This document shows, piece after piece, positions 48,101 to 54,194 of a stretch of DNA of 64,000 nt. The stretch is from NCBI RefSeq assembly GCF_963678635.1, contig NC_087062.1:8544193-8608192 (forward strand), given 5' to 3'. Below the pieces are notes generated by a model that searched no databases, was not told the origin of the DNA, and was given only the letters and a program-made list of their open reading frames with translations. Numbering within the stretch: position 1 is the first letter of the stretch; every line of letters starts with the position of its first letter. The position numbers and the translations under genes were made by a program. This stretch comes from Symsagittifera roscoffensis (lineage: Eukaryota > Xenacoelomorpha > Acoela > Convolutidae).

Positions 48101-49053
48101 AATTGATATGGTTATTTGCTTGCTAGAGTGAGGTGGGTATGCGCTCAATTTTTATAAAAATCAATAACTTGTTTTTAAAAATTTATTTAAAAGTTTAGTA
48201 ACTTTTAATGCAATTTAGTTTATATAGTTCAAAAATCTGTCAAAACCTTGAGGGGTTCATTAACGTATACAGGGGCGGATCTAGGATTTTCTCGAGGGGG
48301 GGGGGGGCGAATTTTCAAAAAAGTTTCGAAAATTTTGACGACCTTTTTTTTTTTTTAGGTCGATCAGATTGACGTTCCGAGCTCTCCCAAAGCAGTAAAA
48401 AGACGACCCTGTTTTGGCCAAACTTTCTGCGCCGCAGGCAATTTTTTGAAAAAACAGGTCAAAAAAGCCGTTTTTGGGCACTTTTTGGAAAATTTTGACA
48501 AGAAAAACGTATTTTTTTGGCGCGCGCTCCCCCTCAAAATTAGTATATACTGGCGCCAAAGGCGCCTTTAGAAAAATTTTAGGGTCGGTCGGCCAAAAAT
48601 GGATTTCTTAAAAAGTACCAAAGGGGGGACCCTTTGGGTTGGCAGGGGTTCGAATCCCTGAGGGGGGAGGGGGGCGTCCGCCCCACCGCCCCCCCCCCCT
48701 AAATCCGCCCCTGAACGTATACAAGCAGTTTTGTTCAGCTAAGGTTTTGACCACTACGCTATTTAAAACCTTGTATGCTCGGACTGTGTTTTGAATTATA
48801 TCTACTGATTTTCGGGAAAAAATAATCAAACTTCCCATAAAAATATTTTGTGACTAACAAACTTTGTCAGAATTATGACAAACGTTTACCTGTGGTGTTC
48901 GTATTCGTTCTCGTAGTCAACTGGGCTGAGCAACAGTCTCACTACCTCTTCTGCACTCATGTCTGGTTCCACGCACCCCTCCCCCAACATCCCATCATCC
49001 TCCTCCCCCGAGATCAAACTGTACATGCTCCCATTGTACGCCACACTCGCCAT
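20990..49053 (-). CDS. formin-like protein, N-terminal GBD/FH3 region, eight exons
   Basis: Eight exons on the minus strand join with matching phases at every junction and give 385 codons from ATG 49053. After an acidic N-terminus of about 55 residues the product is almost all helix. Segments occur in the order seen in diaphanous/DAAM formins: EEWVMQFVDNEGIQILLAKL (exon 2), LSSVLRSLIGYQAFLQFF (exon 3), REVVHLLTNMM (exon 4), FPFQPLVEDFGLHMGDIEYL (exon 5), MKQREAFIKAGLIDIF (exon 6), LKIQLDFFEQQMADDE (exon 7) and FLKLFFQTLVQLSQDF (exon 8). In formins this part binds Rho GTPases and the C-terminal DAD and regulates actin nucleation. The FH1/FH2 catalytic part is not in the window. Either more exons lie left of 20990, or translation reads through the last donor to a TAA three codons on. 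Other armadillo-like proteins remain possible. Intron 5 (19.3 kb) holds the LINE/gypsy array. Confidence 0.7.
21228..21440. repeat. 17-bp tandem repeat with inverted copies
   Basis: ACAATTCGTAACAGRCG is repeated about five times head to tail (21229-21302). From about 21397 to 21440 the reverse complement appears about twice (CTTACGAATTGTCGCCTGTT, then ACAAATTGTCGTCTCACA). The two blocks could pair as a stem with a loop of roughly 95 bases. It lies within intron 7. Confidence 0.75.
21450..22010. other. intron 7, no further feature seen
   Basis: AT-rich intronic DNA between exons 7 and 8. Short minus and plus frames here have no recognisable content. Confidence 0.5.
22016..22199 (-). CDS. formin-like gene, exon 7
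   Basis: Acceptor CTCCTTATCAG and donor GTGAGT are near consensus. Two bases complete a Val codon, then 60 codons and 2 bases. ALKIQLDFFEQQMADDETLA recalls the conserved Q-L/H-L-D/N-F/V-F-x-E stretch of DAAM and diaphanous at the end of the armadillo domain. It is separated from exon 6 by 19.3 kb of mostly mobile DNA. Confidence 0.8.
22270..23140. other. intron 5, right before the LINE; short dispersed repeat
   Basis: Mostly featureless AT-rich DNA. The string AAGCCCAGATCARGGC and a variant occur at about 22914, 22963 and 23031, spaced roughly 50 and 68 bases. A 70-codon frame at 22538-22750 shows no motif. Confidence 0.45.
23147..23686 (+). pseudogene. CR1-like LINE ORF1 fragment with PHD-type finger
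   Basis: The frame from 23147 encodes a Cys/His cluster (ICCVICNQPVHNSC, then WSCNRC) with the layout of a PHD-type finger, followed by LLREMQGKLDTLSKL and, after slips, a coiled-coil-like stretch to about 23560. Such fingers occur in ORF1 of some CR1-group LINEs, where they are thought to help the ORF1 protein bind nucleic acid or chromatin. The fragment is cut at 23686 by the gypsy LTR, and its continuation resumes at 30237 beyond the element. Several frameshifts and stops show it is dead. Confidence 0.6.
23687..23960 (-). repeat. 3' LTR of Ty3/gypsy element A (274 bp)
   Basis: It shares its full length with 29963-30236 and 34611-34884. In element orientation it runs from TGTTATCC to GGTATGACA. 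The target duplication TATAT is at 23682-23686 and 30237-30241. Divergence from the 5' LTR is clearly visible (roughly one base in 15), so the element is much older than the BEL insertion. Confidence 0.9.
23961..23972 (-). promoter_or_regulatory. polypurine tract of gypsy element A
   Basis: On the minus strand GAGGAGGGGGAA ends directly at the 3' LTR. This is the expected plus-strand primer site and confirms the orientation. Confidence 0.75.
23978..24797 (-). pseudogene. gypsy element A, C-terminal extension of pol
   Basis: Two overlapping minus frames (24261-24797 and 23981-24283) form the end of pol, joined by a slip near 24280. The first part is Lys/Ser/Thr/Pro-rich and basic. The second is acidic and Gln/Asn-rich and carries VIDLT at 24215-24229 followed by acidic residues, the shape of a SUMO-interacting motif. 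I see no chromodomain signature. The extension of about 270 residues beyond the integrase core is unusually long. Plus-strand frames of 147 and 75 codons over this DNA are shadows. Confidence 0.6.
25110..25870 (-). pseudogene. gypsy element A integrase, decayed
   Basis: Minus frame 25493-25864 has a Cys pair (CKHC), then EQGKYLKPILGK, then VQLDVARPLPDE, matching the region leading to the first catalytic Asp of gypsy integrases (usually L-D-x-x-G-P), and then ILVAIDNSKS. The next frame (25112-25558) continues with FKQRYISNNGVPR-like sequence near the second catalytic region, but the Asp is not readable. A frameshift separates the two. The equivalents are missing from the truncated copies B and C. 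Confidence 0.65.
26100..26760 (-). pseudogene. gypsy element A, connector between RNase H and integrase
   Basis: Minus frames 26463-26756 and 26107-26466 encode a low-complexity Ser/Thr/Lys-rich stretch (for example TTKSTTATQTDNNTGDDT). It lies between RNase H and integrase and is repeated in B (31158-31535) and C (35795-36001). A tether this long is unusual, and nothing in it suggests a folded domain. Confidence 0.55.
26826..28230 (-). pseudogene. gypsy element A reverse transcriptase and RNase H
   Basis: RT is read on the minus strand from about 28230 downwards: SKKINKYIHKNKYQMPNIDL and LRYAYSQIQLDK, then a TGA at 27816-27818 after FQKAVD. The same frame goes on through the catalytic YPDD at 27774-27785 and the thumb to about 27540. 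RNase H follows with CDASNTGL near 27315 and ALEQH and YASRFLNS near 27240-27280. The strand then continues in broken frames to about 26830 (MGLINYISQNLVGLPIPLSK). The motif order and the YxDD context are those of Ty3/gypsy. Copy B has the same TGA at the same codon. Confidence 0.85.
28264..28833 (-). pseudogene. gypsy element A protease, catalytic Asp lost
   Basis: The retropepsin fold is readable: FAIAGSGSPMSFL (active-site turn at 28708-28722), then ACYNGESIHPKERL, FIIVDNHKANIIGRNLLARI. At the turn the expected D-S-G reads G-S-G: codon 28717-28719 is GGC on the minus strand, one base away from GAC. Copy B has the same change. In this state the protease could not cut, so this family member depended on others or is dead. 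Confidence 0.7.
28850..29963 (-). pseudogene. gypsy element A gag
   Basis: Gag starts at ATG 29961-29963. The first frame (29610-29963) encodes the capsid start (NPFWERASAEPPLEWTKWAA). It slips near 29620 and goes on in broken frames to the nucleocapsid, where QNNQRGRGGLRGRPYPRG near 29180 is Arg/Gly-rich and an intact CSKCAKRGHFAKVC zinc-knuckle lies near 28985-29030. A about 187-bp stretch (roughly 29568-29755) is kept here and deleted in B and C. The start codon overlaps the end of the LTR (see findings). Confidence 0.75.
29963..30236 (-). repeat. 5' LTR of Ty3/gypsy element A (274 bp)
   Basis: Same length as the 3' LTR at 23687-23960. It is followed on the plus strand by the TATAT duplication (30237-30241) and then the continuation of the interrupted LINE. 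In element orientation the LTR end GGTATGACA is followed at once by TGGCGCAGCC, a plausible primer binding site. Confidence 0.9.
30237..30938 (+). pseudogene. CR1-like LINE fragment: ORF1 end and endonuclease start (copy 1)
   Basis: It continues the LINE interrupted at 23686. From 30497 a 150-codon frame encodes the start of an APE-type endonuclease: MSFKCRLVNAQSLRNKTERL, then RTHGRDGGLICLN, then LVYRPPSS, the common CR1-group landmarks. At 30938/30939 (after CTTTGCTGG) the sequence jumps to gypsy DNA. The same jump is found at 35575/35576. The complete continuation exists only after 38331. Confidence 0.8.
30939..34611 (-). pseudogene. gypsy copy B, 3'-truncated (gag to connector)
   Basis: It has the same gene order as A: gag from ATG 34611, protease 33277-33765 with the same G-S-G turn at 33607-33621, RT 32715-33311 ending at the same TGA, then YLDD where A has YPDD near 32670, RNase H with several new stops, and the connector to 31158. 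It ends at the chimeric junction 30939, so integrase, tail and 3' LTR are absent. About 83 bp removing the first zinc-knuckle (near 33930) are missing compared with A. It arose by duplication, not transposition. Confidence 0.82.
34611..34884 (-). repeat. LTR of gypsy copy B (274 bp)
   Basis: It is collinear with 29963-30236 and likewise followed by TATATATTGGAAGACTTGC, the LINE continuation. There is no target duplication of its own on the other side, because the copy came from duplication of element A with its flank. Confidence 0.88.
34885..35575 (+). pseudogene. CR1-like LINE endonuclease fragment (copy 2)
   Basis: It is the same segment as 30237-30938 with scattered substitutions. The frame is shifted by an extra T near 35267, so the start of the endonuclease and its continuation (35194-35688) are in different frames. 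RTHGRDGGLICLN and LVYRPPSS remain. It ends at the chimeric junction 35575/35576. Confidence 0.8.
35576..37390 (-). pseudogene. gypsy copy C, 3'-truncated with large internal deletion
   Basis: Gag begins at ATG 37390. The frame 36465-36986 carries the Gln/Arg/Gly-rich part and two zinc-knuckles, now damaged (CGNHYGPNHLQSC has His for the second Cys; CSKYAKRGYFAKVC has two Tyr substitutions). At about 36466 protease, RT and most of RNase H (about 1.9 kb compared with B) are deleted, joining ACTCAGC..AATTG to CTACTA. The connector follows to 35576. It was dead before or soon after duplication. Confidence 0.8.
37390..37633 (-). repeat. LTR of gypsy copy C, 5'-truncated
   Basis: It is collinear with the other LTRs until AATATAATTTATAT, then jumps directly to ATTGGAAGACTTGC of the LINE. 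The last roughly 36 bases of LTR plus target duplication are missing, apparently by deletion between two TATAT strings. Confidence 0.82.
37634..40495 (+). pseudogene. CR1-like LINE ORF2: endonuclease, RT, C-terminus
   Basis: This is the only copy that runs past the junction. Endonuclease 37890-38500 (LVNAQSLRN, RTHGRDGG, LVYRPPSS, and after slips LDLLIHNNVSLISQVLRHEF). A linker with a KKRQLEEKYRK-like helix is near 38780. RT follows from 39133: LINTSFETGVFP, LKNYQPTANL, then after stops a AFDTIDHNIL segment near 39630, NVGVPQGSI near 39770, and the catalytic box as YEDD (39877-39888) where YADD is usual. A C-terminal FGNRVFSVSRPRRWNNLPVQ segment at about 40378 ends at TGA 40493. Several stops and frameshifts, including a hairpin insertion at 39511-39584, make it inactive. 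No poly(A) or 3' repeat tail is obvious. Confidence 0.85.
39511..39584. repeat. two adjacent perfect hairpins inside the LINE RT
   Basis: Hairpin 1 has 18-bp arms 39511-39528 and 39533-39550 with loop TTCC. Hairpin 2 starts at the next base, with 12-bp arms 39551-39562 and 39573-39584 and a 10-base loop. Relative to the usual LINE reading (ETGLLRFSN then LVALDE) the middle about 36 bases look like an insertion made of reverse complements of both flanks. Confidence 0.9.
40530..41270 (+). pseudogene. CR1-like LINE ORF1 fragment with SGNH-hydrolase-like domain
   Basis: Overlapping plus frames encode a basic helix (MLRKQKRIVSKKQRP), then LGYSLVN near 40672 where SGNH hydrolases have G-D-S-x-x (Asp here Tyr), VVVMGGTNNLFD near 40807 (the G-x-N-D-like block) and TEDGLHLNPSQIGELA near 41059, the D-x-x-H block. 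This esterase-like domain is known from ORF1 of some CR1/L2 LINEs. Three frameshifts break it. It follows ORF2 of the previous LINE, so it belongs to a second, 3'-truncated insertion or to a rearranged copy. Confidence 0.6.
41514..41588 (-). CDS. formin-like gene, exon 6
   Basis: A short exon of 75 bases. The acceptor AG at 41589-41590 (after TTCCACA) gives two bases that complete an Arg codon, then 24 codons and 1 base before donor GTATGA. MKQREAFIKAGLIDIFES matches the FH3 place where an R-x-x-F/L-x-x-x-G-L helix lies. The acceptor choice rests on phase only; an AG 12 bases upstream would be out of frame. Confidence 0.7.
41987..42167 (-). CDS. formin-like gene, exon 5
   Basis: Acceptor TTTTTCCTGCAG, 60 codons plus 1 base, donor GTAACT. 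FPFQPLVEDFGLHMGDIEYL followed by LLAFINAFIL closely follows the FH3 pattern of diaphanous (F-Q-P/T-L-hydrophobic, then an L-x-x-I-N-A-h helix). This is the strongest single piece of evidence for the formin assignment. Confidence 0.82.
42175..42875. other. intron 4, no gene seen
   Basis: AT-rich DNA with a C-rich spot after exon 5 (CCACCCCCCTCG) resembling starts of short repeats near 53170 and 57930. The 62-codon frame at 42523-42711 has no recognised motif. Confidence 0.4.
42880..43665 (+). mobile_element. two-hairpin repeat (family 1), with duplicated left end
   Basis: The left end AACAAGACTGCTCGTATCAG with hairpin CAGGGCGAAGCCCTG occurs at 42880 and again at 42979. The interior shares GATCACAGGTGAAATAT with the other copies, and an extra internal piece is present near 43300-43480. 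It ends ACTTTCGTTACGAAAGTCGG. No coding. It lies in intron 4. Confidence 0.75.
43779..43877 (-). CDS. formin-like gene, exon 4
   Basis: It has 33 codons, phase 0 at both ends, acceptor TAACGCGAAG and donor GTCAGC. It encodes CRREVVHLLTNMMIEESSSV, a helix pair compatible with the next armadillo repeat. The pyrimidine tract is weak, but frame continuity on both sides supports it. Confidence 0.72.
44346..44489 (-). CDS. formin-like gene, exon 3
   Basis: It has exactly 48 codons, phase 0 at both ends, acceptor TTTTTTTTCAG and donor GTACAT. It encodes two or three amphipathic helices (DMTIFATLVPLSSVLRSLIG, QAFLQFFIAR). The strong pyrimidine tract and high coding GC make the exon clear. Confidence 0.82.
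44852..44981 (-). CDS. formin-like gene, exon 2
   Basis: The acceptor TTGGATCCAG precedes ATATAACC and the donor GTACAC follows TCTAAG. It completes the Arg codon and adds 43 codons, ending in phase 0. The segment VMQFVDNEGIQILLAKLLEI resembles the armadillo repeat in FH3 domains where an Asp/Glu-Gly turn joins two helices. Confidence 0.8.
45000..46200. other. intron 1, AT-rich, no feature seen
   Basis: Only short frames and A/T runs. No match to the repeats defined elsewhere in the window was noticed. Confidence 0.45.
46204..47090 (-). pseudogene. decayed hAT transposase (C-terminal dimerisation part)
   Basis: On the minus strand the reading from about 46990 (LSLELPQLMDLILSSRQFF) through 46641-46399 (SLENLTASLKVSYVVAMPVV) to 46389-46290 (LALTELHENVKIKVEGVLDK) resembles the C-terminus of hAT transposases of the ZMYM1-like type: a hydrophobic L-x-h-A-x-P-V helix, a Ser-rich core, then L-x-x-L-A-L-x-x-h-H-x-x-h. 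Two TAG/TGA stops lie near 46390-46400. Two hAT-type MITE families in the window could have been mobilised by such an enzyme. Identification is from pattern only. Confidence 0.45.
47566..47745 (+). mobile_element. degenerate hAT-type MITE fragment
   Basis: Blocks TCTGAGCTCTCCCAAATC, AATTTTTGAAAAAACAGG, AAAGGCGCCTTTAGAAAAAT and GGCAGGGGATCGAATCC occur in the same order as in 48270-48713. Ends are missing. Confidence 0.65.
47815..47935. repeat. tandem repeat, about 44-bp unit
   Basis: AAATTAATATAAATAGAAGC followed by CAAAAACCCAAA recurs about twice with an additional partial unit. It is the cause of an open 74-codon minus frame over it. Confidence 0.65.
48270..48713 (+). mobile_element. hAT-type MITE, complete, 444 bp, with 8-bp target duplication
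   Basis: It starts CAGGGGCGGATCTAGG and ends CCTAAATCCGCCCCTG, an inverted repeat. AACGTATA stands on both sides (48262-48269 and 48714-48721), an exact 8-bp duplication typical of hAT transposons. The interior has no coding capacity. The insertion lies in intron 1 of the formin-like gene, inside an older duplicated stretch. Confidence 0.92.
48890..49053 (-). CDS. formin-like gene, exon 1 (start codon)
   Basis: ATG at 49051-49053 opens 54 codons plus 2 bases, ending CACCACAG before the donor GTAAAC. The N-terminus is acidic (GEEDDGMLGEG, DMSAEEVVRLLL) and the exon is much richer in GC than its surroundings. The ATG is the first in frame and no acceptor is obvious right before it. The split Arg codon is completed by exon 2. 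Confidence 0.75.
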
Positions 49054-49059
49054 ACTTAT

Positions 49060-50530
49060 TGCAACTTCTCACACTAGTAAACCACTGGGGTCGAAGTCGT
49101 AGTTTTTTTTGTTCAGACCTTATTGAAGACATGTATTGAACATTTTGGGCAGCACTTCAATGTATTGAAGTTTTTAGGACTTTCTTGGACTGTCTTTGGA
49201 CTTTTTTGTGATTAGTTGCATTTTTTTGTGATTAGTTACTTTTTTGTGATTAGTGGACACAAGATTAGTAGTGGACTATTTTTTGGTGCCAATCTGGCGG
49301 TATTTAGTATTATGAAGGTCTGAGCATAAAACCACGACCTCGATCTGTGTTTTTTGAAACAGTCTCCGCCAAAGATTCGGAAATAACAGGTAATGACAAT
49401 CAATGAAATCGTTTTTCAATAAAGATCGATCTTCGCAATCTCTGTAGAATCTGGCTTTGGAAAACACAAGGACAATTTTTTTTTTACTTTGATGACCCCA
49501 ATGTTTTGTTAAGTAATTAAATCGGCTGATATTTTCGTGGGCAGATCTTAACGAAGGCGACTTCAGTATAGATATTAGATTTGAATCCTCATTTGAACTC
49601 AAAGTCGAACCGTACGCAAAAATATGAACTCAAATTCATTCCGTATTTAACTATGAACTTAAAATCTTACCGTATTGAACTATGAAATGCAGTTCATAAC
49701 TTGATAAAAACTGGGTGGTAGCTAAATTACTTAAAACATCGGCGGACAAAATCAATTTAACCTGGTTTGAAGTGGCGGAAAAATGCCGTGTTTACTAATA
49801 AGCATATGCTTCATTGTTGAATCTTCATATTTGAACTTCAAACGCGGATGGCAAATAATAGAGGCTCGTGTGAAAACAAAGCATCAAACGTATTGTGTAC
49901 AATGGTCAAATTTTGACGGCCCAAGAATGGTTCGGAGTGTTTAAAAGCTCAGACTTTATTTTGGCTGATCACTGAGATATACCTTAAGTAAATCTAGCAA
50001 TCAAACATTAAAATCCTGACCATTAACAAAGTTATTGTGGTATGATTGTGTATTCATGACTTATCATTCATGAGCTTATCATATACAATCAGCGTGCTCT
50101 GGAAAAAGATAATATTTTTTCCAAGTTTTTCATTTCGTCCAATGTTTTCTCTATTGTTTTTACCTTCATAAATGCGAAGGAAAATTGGAGGATATATCAG
50201 CATGGGTCATTGATGTCTAAATACGAACCTGGATGAACAATAAAATTACCAATCAAGTGAAAAAATAGAGGTCTCATACAAAAACTGTTAATAATATCGG
50301 TTTAGGTTCCAGTTTGTTTCTTATTGTGTATCTAAAAAAAGATGCACAAAAACTTTGCGTAATTGATCGAAATTAAATATTTTTTACGTTTCAGCAATGA
50401 TATCGAACGAAATTGAAAAACTGACAAAAAGTTGACAGTATACATTATAGACCAGTTATCAAACATTCAATAAGTAATCAATATCAATCAGGCAAACACA
50501 GAGAGAGCGTAAATCAAAAAATAGTTTTTA
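49060..50530. other. upstream region of the formin-like gene; no gene called
   Basis: This should hold its promoter and 5' UTR. No TATA box or CpG-rich stretch stands out. TTTTTTGTGATTAGT occurs three times at 49205-49256. A 108-codon minus frame at 49276-49602 has no recognised motif and no clear splice sites; it could be an exon but I cannot support it. Confidence 0.35.
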
Positions 50531-50533
50531 GTT

Positions 50534-51072
50534 TTTGTTCTGATTTCGTAACAAAAATAACGGGATATTTGTGCTCTGGTGTTTTTTTTTCTCAGAAAAA
50601 CTTCGACTTTTTAACCAGTTTTTTTTGATGGAGTTTTTTATATAATTCCAAAAATATTGAGTCCTGAGCTTAAGCTTAAAAAGATACTTCGCCTGTGATC
50701 ATTTTTTGTAAAGTTATGGGGGTTTAAATATTGCCATTTTGGTCAGTTTTGGACAACCAACGCGCCATATATGTTGCGCTATTAACGCGTAAGCGGAGAT
50801 TAGATCCGTCTTAGAAATCGTTCCAAATTGGTGGAAGGAAGCGTATTTGCAATAATTGAGTTGTTACTTTGAGCAAACTCGATCACTTTCTACTTTATAT
50901 CGCGTGTCGGGTAATGGTTTTCACAAAAAATCTCAAAATAAAAAAAGTTGTTTTTTTTATATTACATTATAAAAAAAAATTTTTTTTTATATTACATTTA
51001 ATTTTTTGTTGTGATTACTGCTCCACAGACCTTAAAAAGCAGTCAGAACATTCAGGGCTTCGCAGTCTTGTT
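50534..51072 (-). mobile_element. two-hairpin repeat (family 1), minus copy
   Basis: It is collinear with the copies at 52378 and 56470, including GATCATTTTTTGTAAAGTTA, GCGCTATTAACGCGTAAGCG and GCAGTCAGAACATTCAGGGC. The right hairpin lost one arm by a 12-base deletion, and the left hairpin is degraded. Confidence 0.8.
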
Positions 51073-51079
51073 TGTATTT

Positions 51080-52165
51080 TTATAAGAAAACTTGACTCCA
51101 CAACTGAACAAAAAACCAAGAAGACTGTAGTTTTTGTGTCTGCAATTATAACGATAAACCATACAGTAAATAGAAGTGAAAACAACAGAGTTAAATTAAA
51201 TCTCAGATAATTTTTTTGGTTATTTTTGATTCTTGGAGAGTTCCATTTCCCGGGTTGACCTCAATACGCGAAAAATGCTCTTCATACAATTCATTTAGAA
51301 ACAATTGCTTGTCATACGAAGACATTGTTAGAATTTATGAAAGGAATGCTTCTAATTCAATTTCCGTATAAAAATAATTTATCAGCTTTGTTTCACTTAT
51401 AATGAATTTGGCTTACATGGCTACAAAAACGTTATTGCGTAAAAACTCCAGAAAATCAGTACAAGTAAGACTTATTTTTCTCTTTTCTAGTCAAAAAACA
51501 TTTCTATGCTCCAAAAAAAATGTTTTGTTCAATTCCTGTAAAATTGAATCTGAATCTTGAAACTCTTTTTGCGCAAATTAGCTACTAATTTTTGCTGAAA
51601 CAGAATTTTTCAGAAAAAATTGTATCAGAAAAAAGTATACCTAATGACTAACTTAGCAGCAGTGCTTTAGCTTGAGCAACGTAAAAAGTCACAAAAAATG
51701 AAGCATCAAAAATTCTTTCTAGGGGCCGGCTTTTGATGAAATTAACAGGTTTGATATTTCAACTGTTTTTTGGCTACATAAAGTGAGGCAGCCATTTAGA
51801 AACAATAGAATTCACAGCAAACTGAGATAACTTAATTTTTTTCTGCATTTTAGATTGTCGGCTTTTCTGGATGTAGTGTTTACCACACTTTACCAATCAT
51901 TAAGAAAAAATTTTAGTTTTACTTTTGATAACAAGTTAAAAAAATATATCAACAATTGAATGCACAAGTTTTATCAAGTTTGGGAAGCAAACAAATGATT
52001 TCAAATTTTTGAAATCTTGAAAAAATATATTAAAAAACATTACACTGCTGCATTTCATTTCAAGAAACAACACATGATTCTATCTTAGAATTTTCCAGTT
52101 TTATCCAATTATCATGAAAATGTCCACGACTAATTATTCCCGACTTATTTGATCTTAGTTTTTAT
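51080..52165. other. no gene seen; AT-rich
   Basis: No motif or repeat recognised. Short frames only. Confidence 0.4.
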
Positions 52166-52376
52166 TAAAGGTTTGACTTTTTTCCCTCTCCAGCCTGCAA
52201 ACTTTTACCATTTGTTGTGAAAATTGTCTAGACAATTCTTCTGTGACAAACTTATTTGGTCTTCGTAGTTAATAAACGTTTTGGCTCTTTTTCACTCCCC
52301 AGCCTGCAAACTATTGCAAGCTAATTTATCCGATTATTATGAAATTGGCCACGACTAATCATTCCGTGATAATATT
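52165..52376. repeat. two diverged copies of a roughly 110-bp unit
   Basis: CCAGCCTGCAAACTTTTACC...GTCTAGACAATTCTTCTGTGA (52191) is followed by CCAGCCTGCAAACTATTGCA...CACGACTAATCATTCCGTGA (52302). Similar C-rich starts occur near 42190, 53165 and 57928, suggesting a further short repeat family. Confidence 0.55.
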
Positions 52377-52377
52377 A

Positions 52378-52856
52378 TTGTTCCTGCTTTCGTAACGAAA
52401 GTAACGGAATATTTGTGCTCGGTGGGTTTTTTTTCTTCAGAAAACTTTCGACTTTTTAACTAGCCATTTTTGACGAATATTTTTTAAATCATTCGAAAGC
52501 TATTGTTGTCCTGAGCCTAAACTTGAAAAGATATTTCACCTGTGATCATTTTTCGTAAAGTTATGGGGGTTTAAAGATTGCCAATTTGGCCAATTTGGGA
52601 CAATTAAAGCGCGATATATTTCGCGCCATTAACGCGTAATCGAAGGAAGCTTATATGCCATTATTGATTTGTTAATAGAAGCAAAATCGATCACTTTGTA
52701 CTTAATATGACGTGTGGGGGATCTTTTCGCAAAAATCTCAATTTTTTTTTAAATTTTATTCTATTACATTTAAACTTTTCATGTTAATACTGCTCCATAG
52801 ACCTTAAAAGGCAGTCGGAACATTCAGGGCTTCGCCCTGATACGAGCAGTCTTGTT
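52378..52856 (-). mobile_element. two-hairpin repeat (family 1), minus copy
   Basis: Both end hairpins are intact: CTTTCGTAACGAAAG near 52387-52401 and CAGGGCTTCGCCCTG near 52825-52839. It ends GATACGAGCAGTCTTGTT. The interior is collinear with the copy at 56470-57021 in opposite orientation. Confidence 0.85.
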
Positions 52857-52941
52857 TGGTCTTTGAATTAACCTTGTAAAAAGCCTCCTTCATTTAATGC
52901 TTATAAAAGAGGGTGTAGGAAAAGCTGAAGGTTTTAGCCTG

Positions 52942-53115
52942 GGCTATTTTCCACTTGCCCCCAGCCCCTACGTTTCAATTTTTTTATTCTGATAGTTGTT
53001 TTACCTGTTTAAATAGCTAAATGTGCAATGCTACGATATAGGATAAGAACAAAAAATTGATCACAATTGTTAGTTTGTTCACTTAGCCACAGTTCATTGC
53101 TTTATGGAAACGTAG
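52942..53115 (+). mobile_element. hAT-like MITE (family 2), diverged
   Basis: It starts GGCTATTTTCCACTTGCCCC and contains TTAGTTTGTTCACTTAGCCA and CATTGCTTTATGGAAACGT, which match the inside of the complete copies in reverse orientation. The right terminal repeat is not recognisable. Confidence 0.55.
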
Positions 53116-53119
53116 CTCG

Positions 53120-54190
53120 CTACCCCCTCATAAATTACAACTTAAACTTGCTCATCATTTATTCGACTTTTTGTCCTCCCCCACCTGCAGCTTTTTACTA
53201 CCAATTTTTTGTTCAAAAATGCCCGGTTAATACAACAATTTTCATGACCAAAAAATAGGCCATGAAAAACATATTCGAATGTCATACTCAACCTTGTTAA
53301 CTCTCCATTACACCAAAAAAATAATGCTCAATTGAGGTGAGGGCAAGAAGGAAAAAAAAATCCATTTTTTAATACGGCATTTCGCATATAAGAACAATTG
53401 TTACAATTTTTTCAGTTATTCGTTTTTTAGCAGTTTAGAGCATCGAAAGTCATTTCAAAAAAATTAACTAATGCAATTTCAAGGAAAACTGAAAGAAGGG
53501 AGTAGAAAAGAGCGGGCATTGTTCAAATTGTTTTTCAAAATTAAAATTGATAAATTGGGTGAAAATATAAAAAACAATAATGTATAAAGCAGAGAATATG
53601 TTTATAATATATATGAAATCTCCCAGTATATGCATCAAATCGATCAGTTTGATTAAAAACTGGATTATATTGTCTAAAAACTAGATTTTTTGGCTTTAAT
53701 TACATGTTTTTTGAAGTCTCAAAAAAAACTCAGCCTTAAAAGTTTATTGGTAGTTTTTGACACAGAACCCACCAAAAATTGGTACACATGGAAAATCTCT
53801 CTGAGTGTCTGAGTAAGAAAACCACTTGGGAAGATTTCCTTAGTGCAAACCATAAATTTCATCAGATTCCTCAAAGTTTTGTAGCTTAATGGCTGCTTCG
53901 GTGAATGAAAAAATTTAAAATAAAATTTTTTCAAAAACCATTTCTAAGATCAACCTATTTAGCGTGTTGTCATTTAAAAAAAACTAGAAATAGATTAAAA
54001 AATCATAGAATAACAATAATTTTCTCGCAAAATTTTCGTTAGCTACTGATTCAATAGTTTCTTCTCAGGTCTTTTCTATTCTTATCAGCACTAAAGTTGA
54101 ATTGAAAAGAATACACTCATATTGTTCGATATGTGAAAAGCTTAAAAAAATTAGTAAAAAAATTTGTATATAAAATTTAATAAGGCTGTA
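53120..54190. other. no gene seen; AT-rich
   Basis: It has a C-rich short-repeat start near 53165. Frames of 63 and 71 codons lack motifs. Confidence 0.4.
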
Positions 54191-54194
54191 CCAT

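Noticed and set aside
49276-49602. 108-codon minus frame as a host exon or gene
   Set aside because: No recognised motif, no GC rise, no good splice borders. Left as unexplained.
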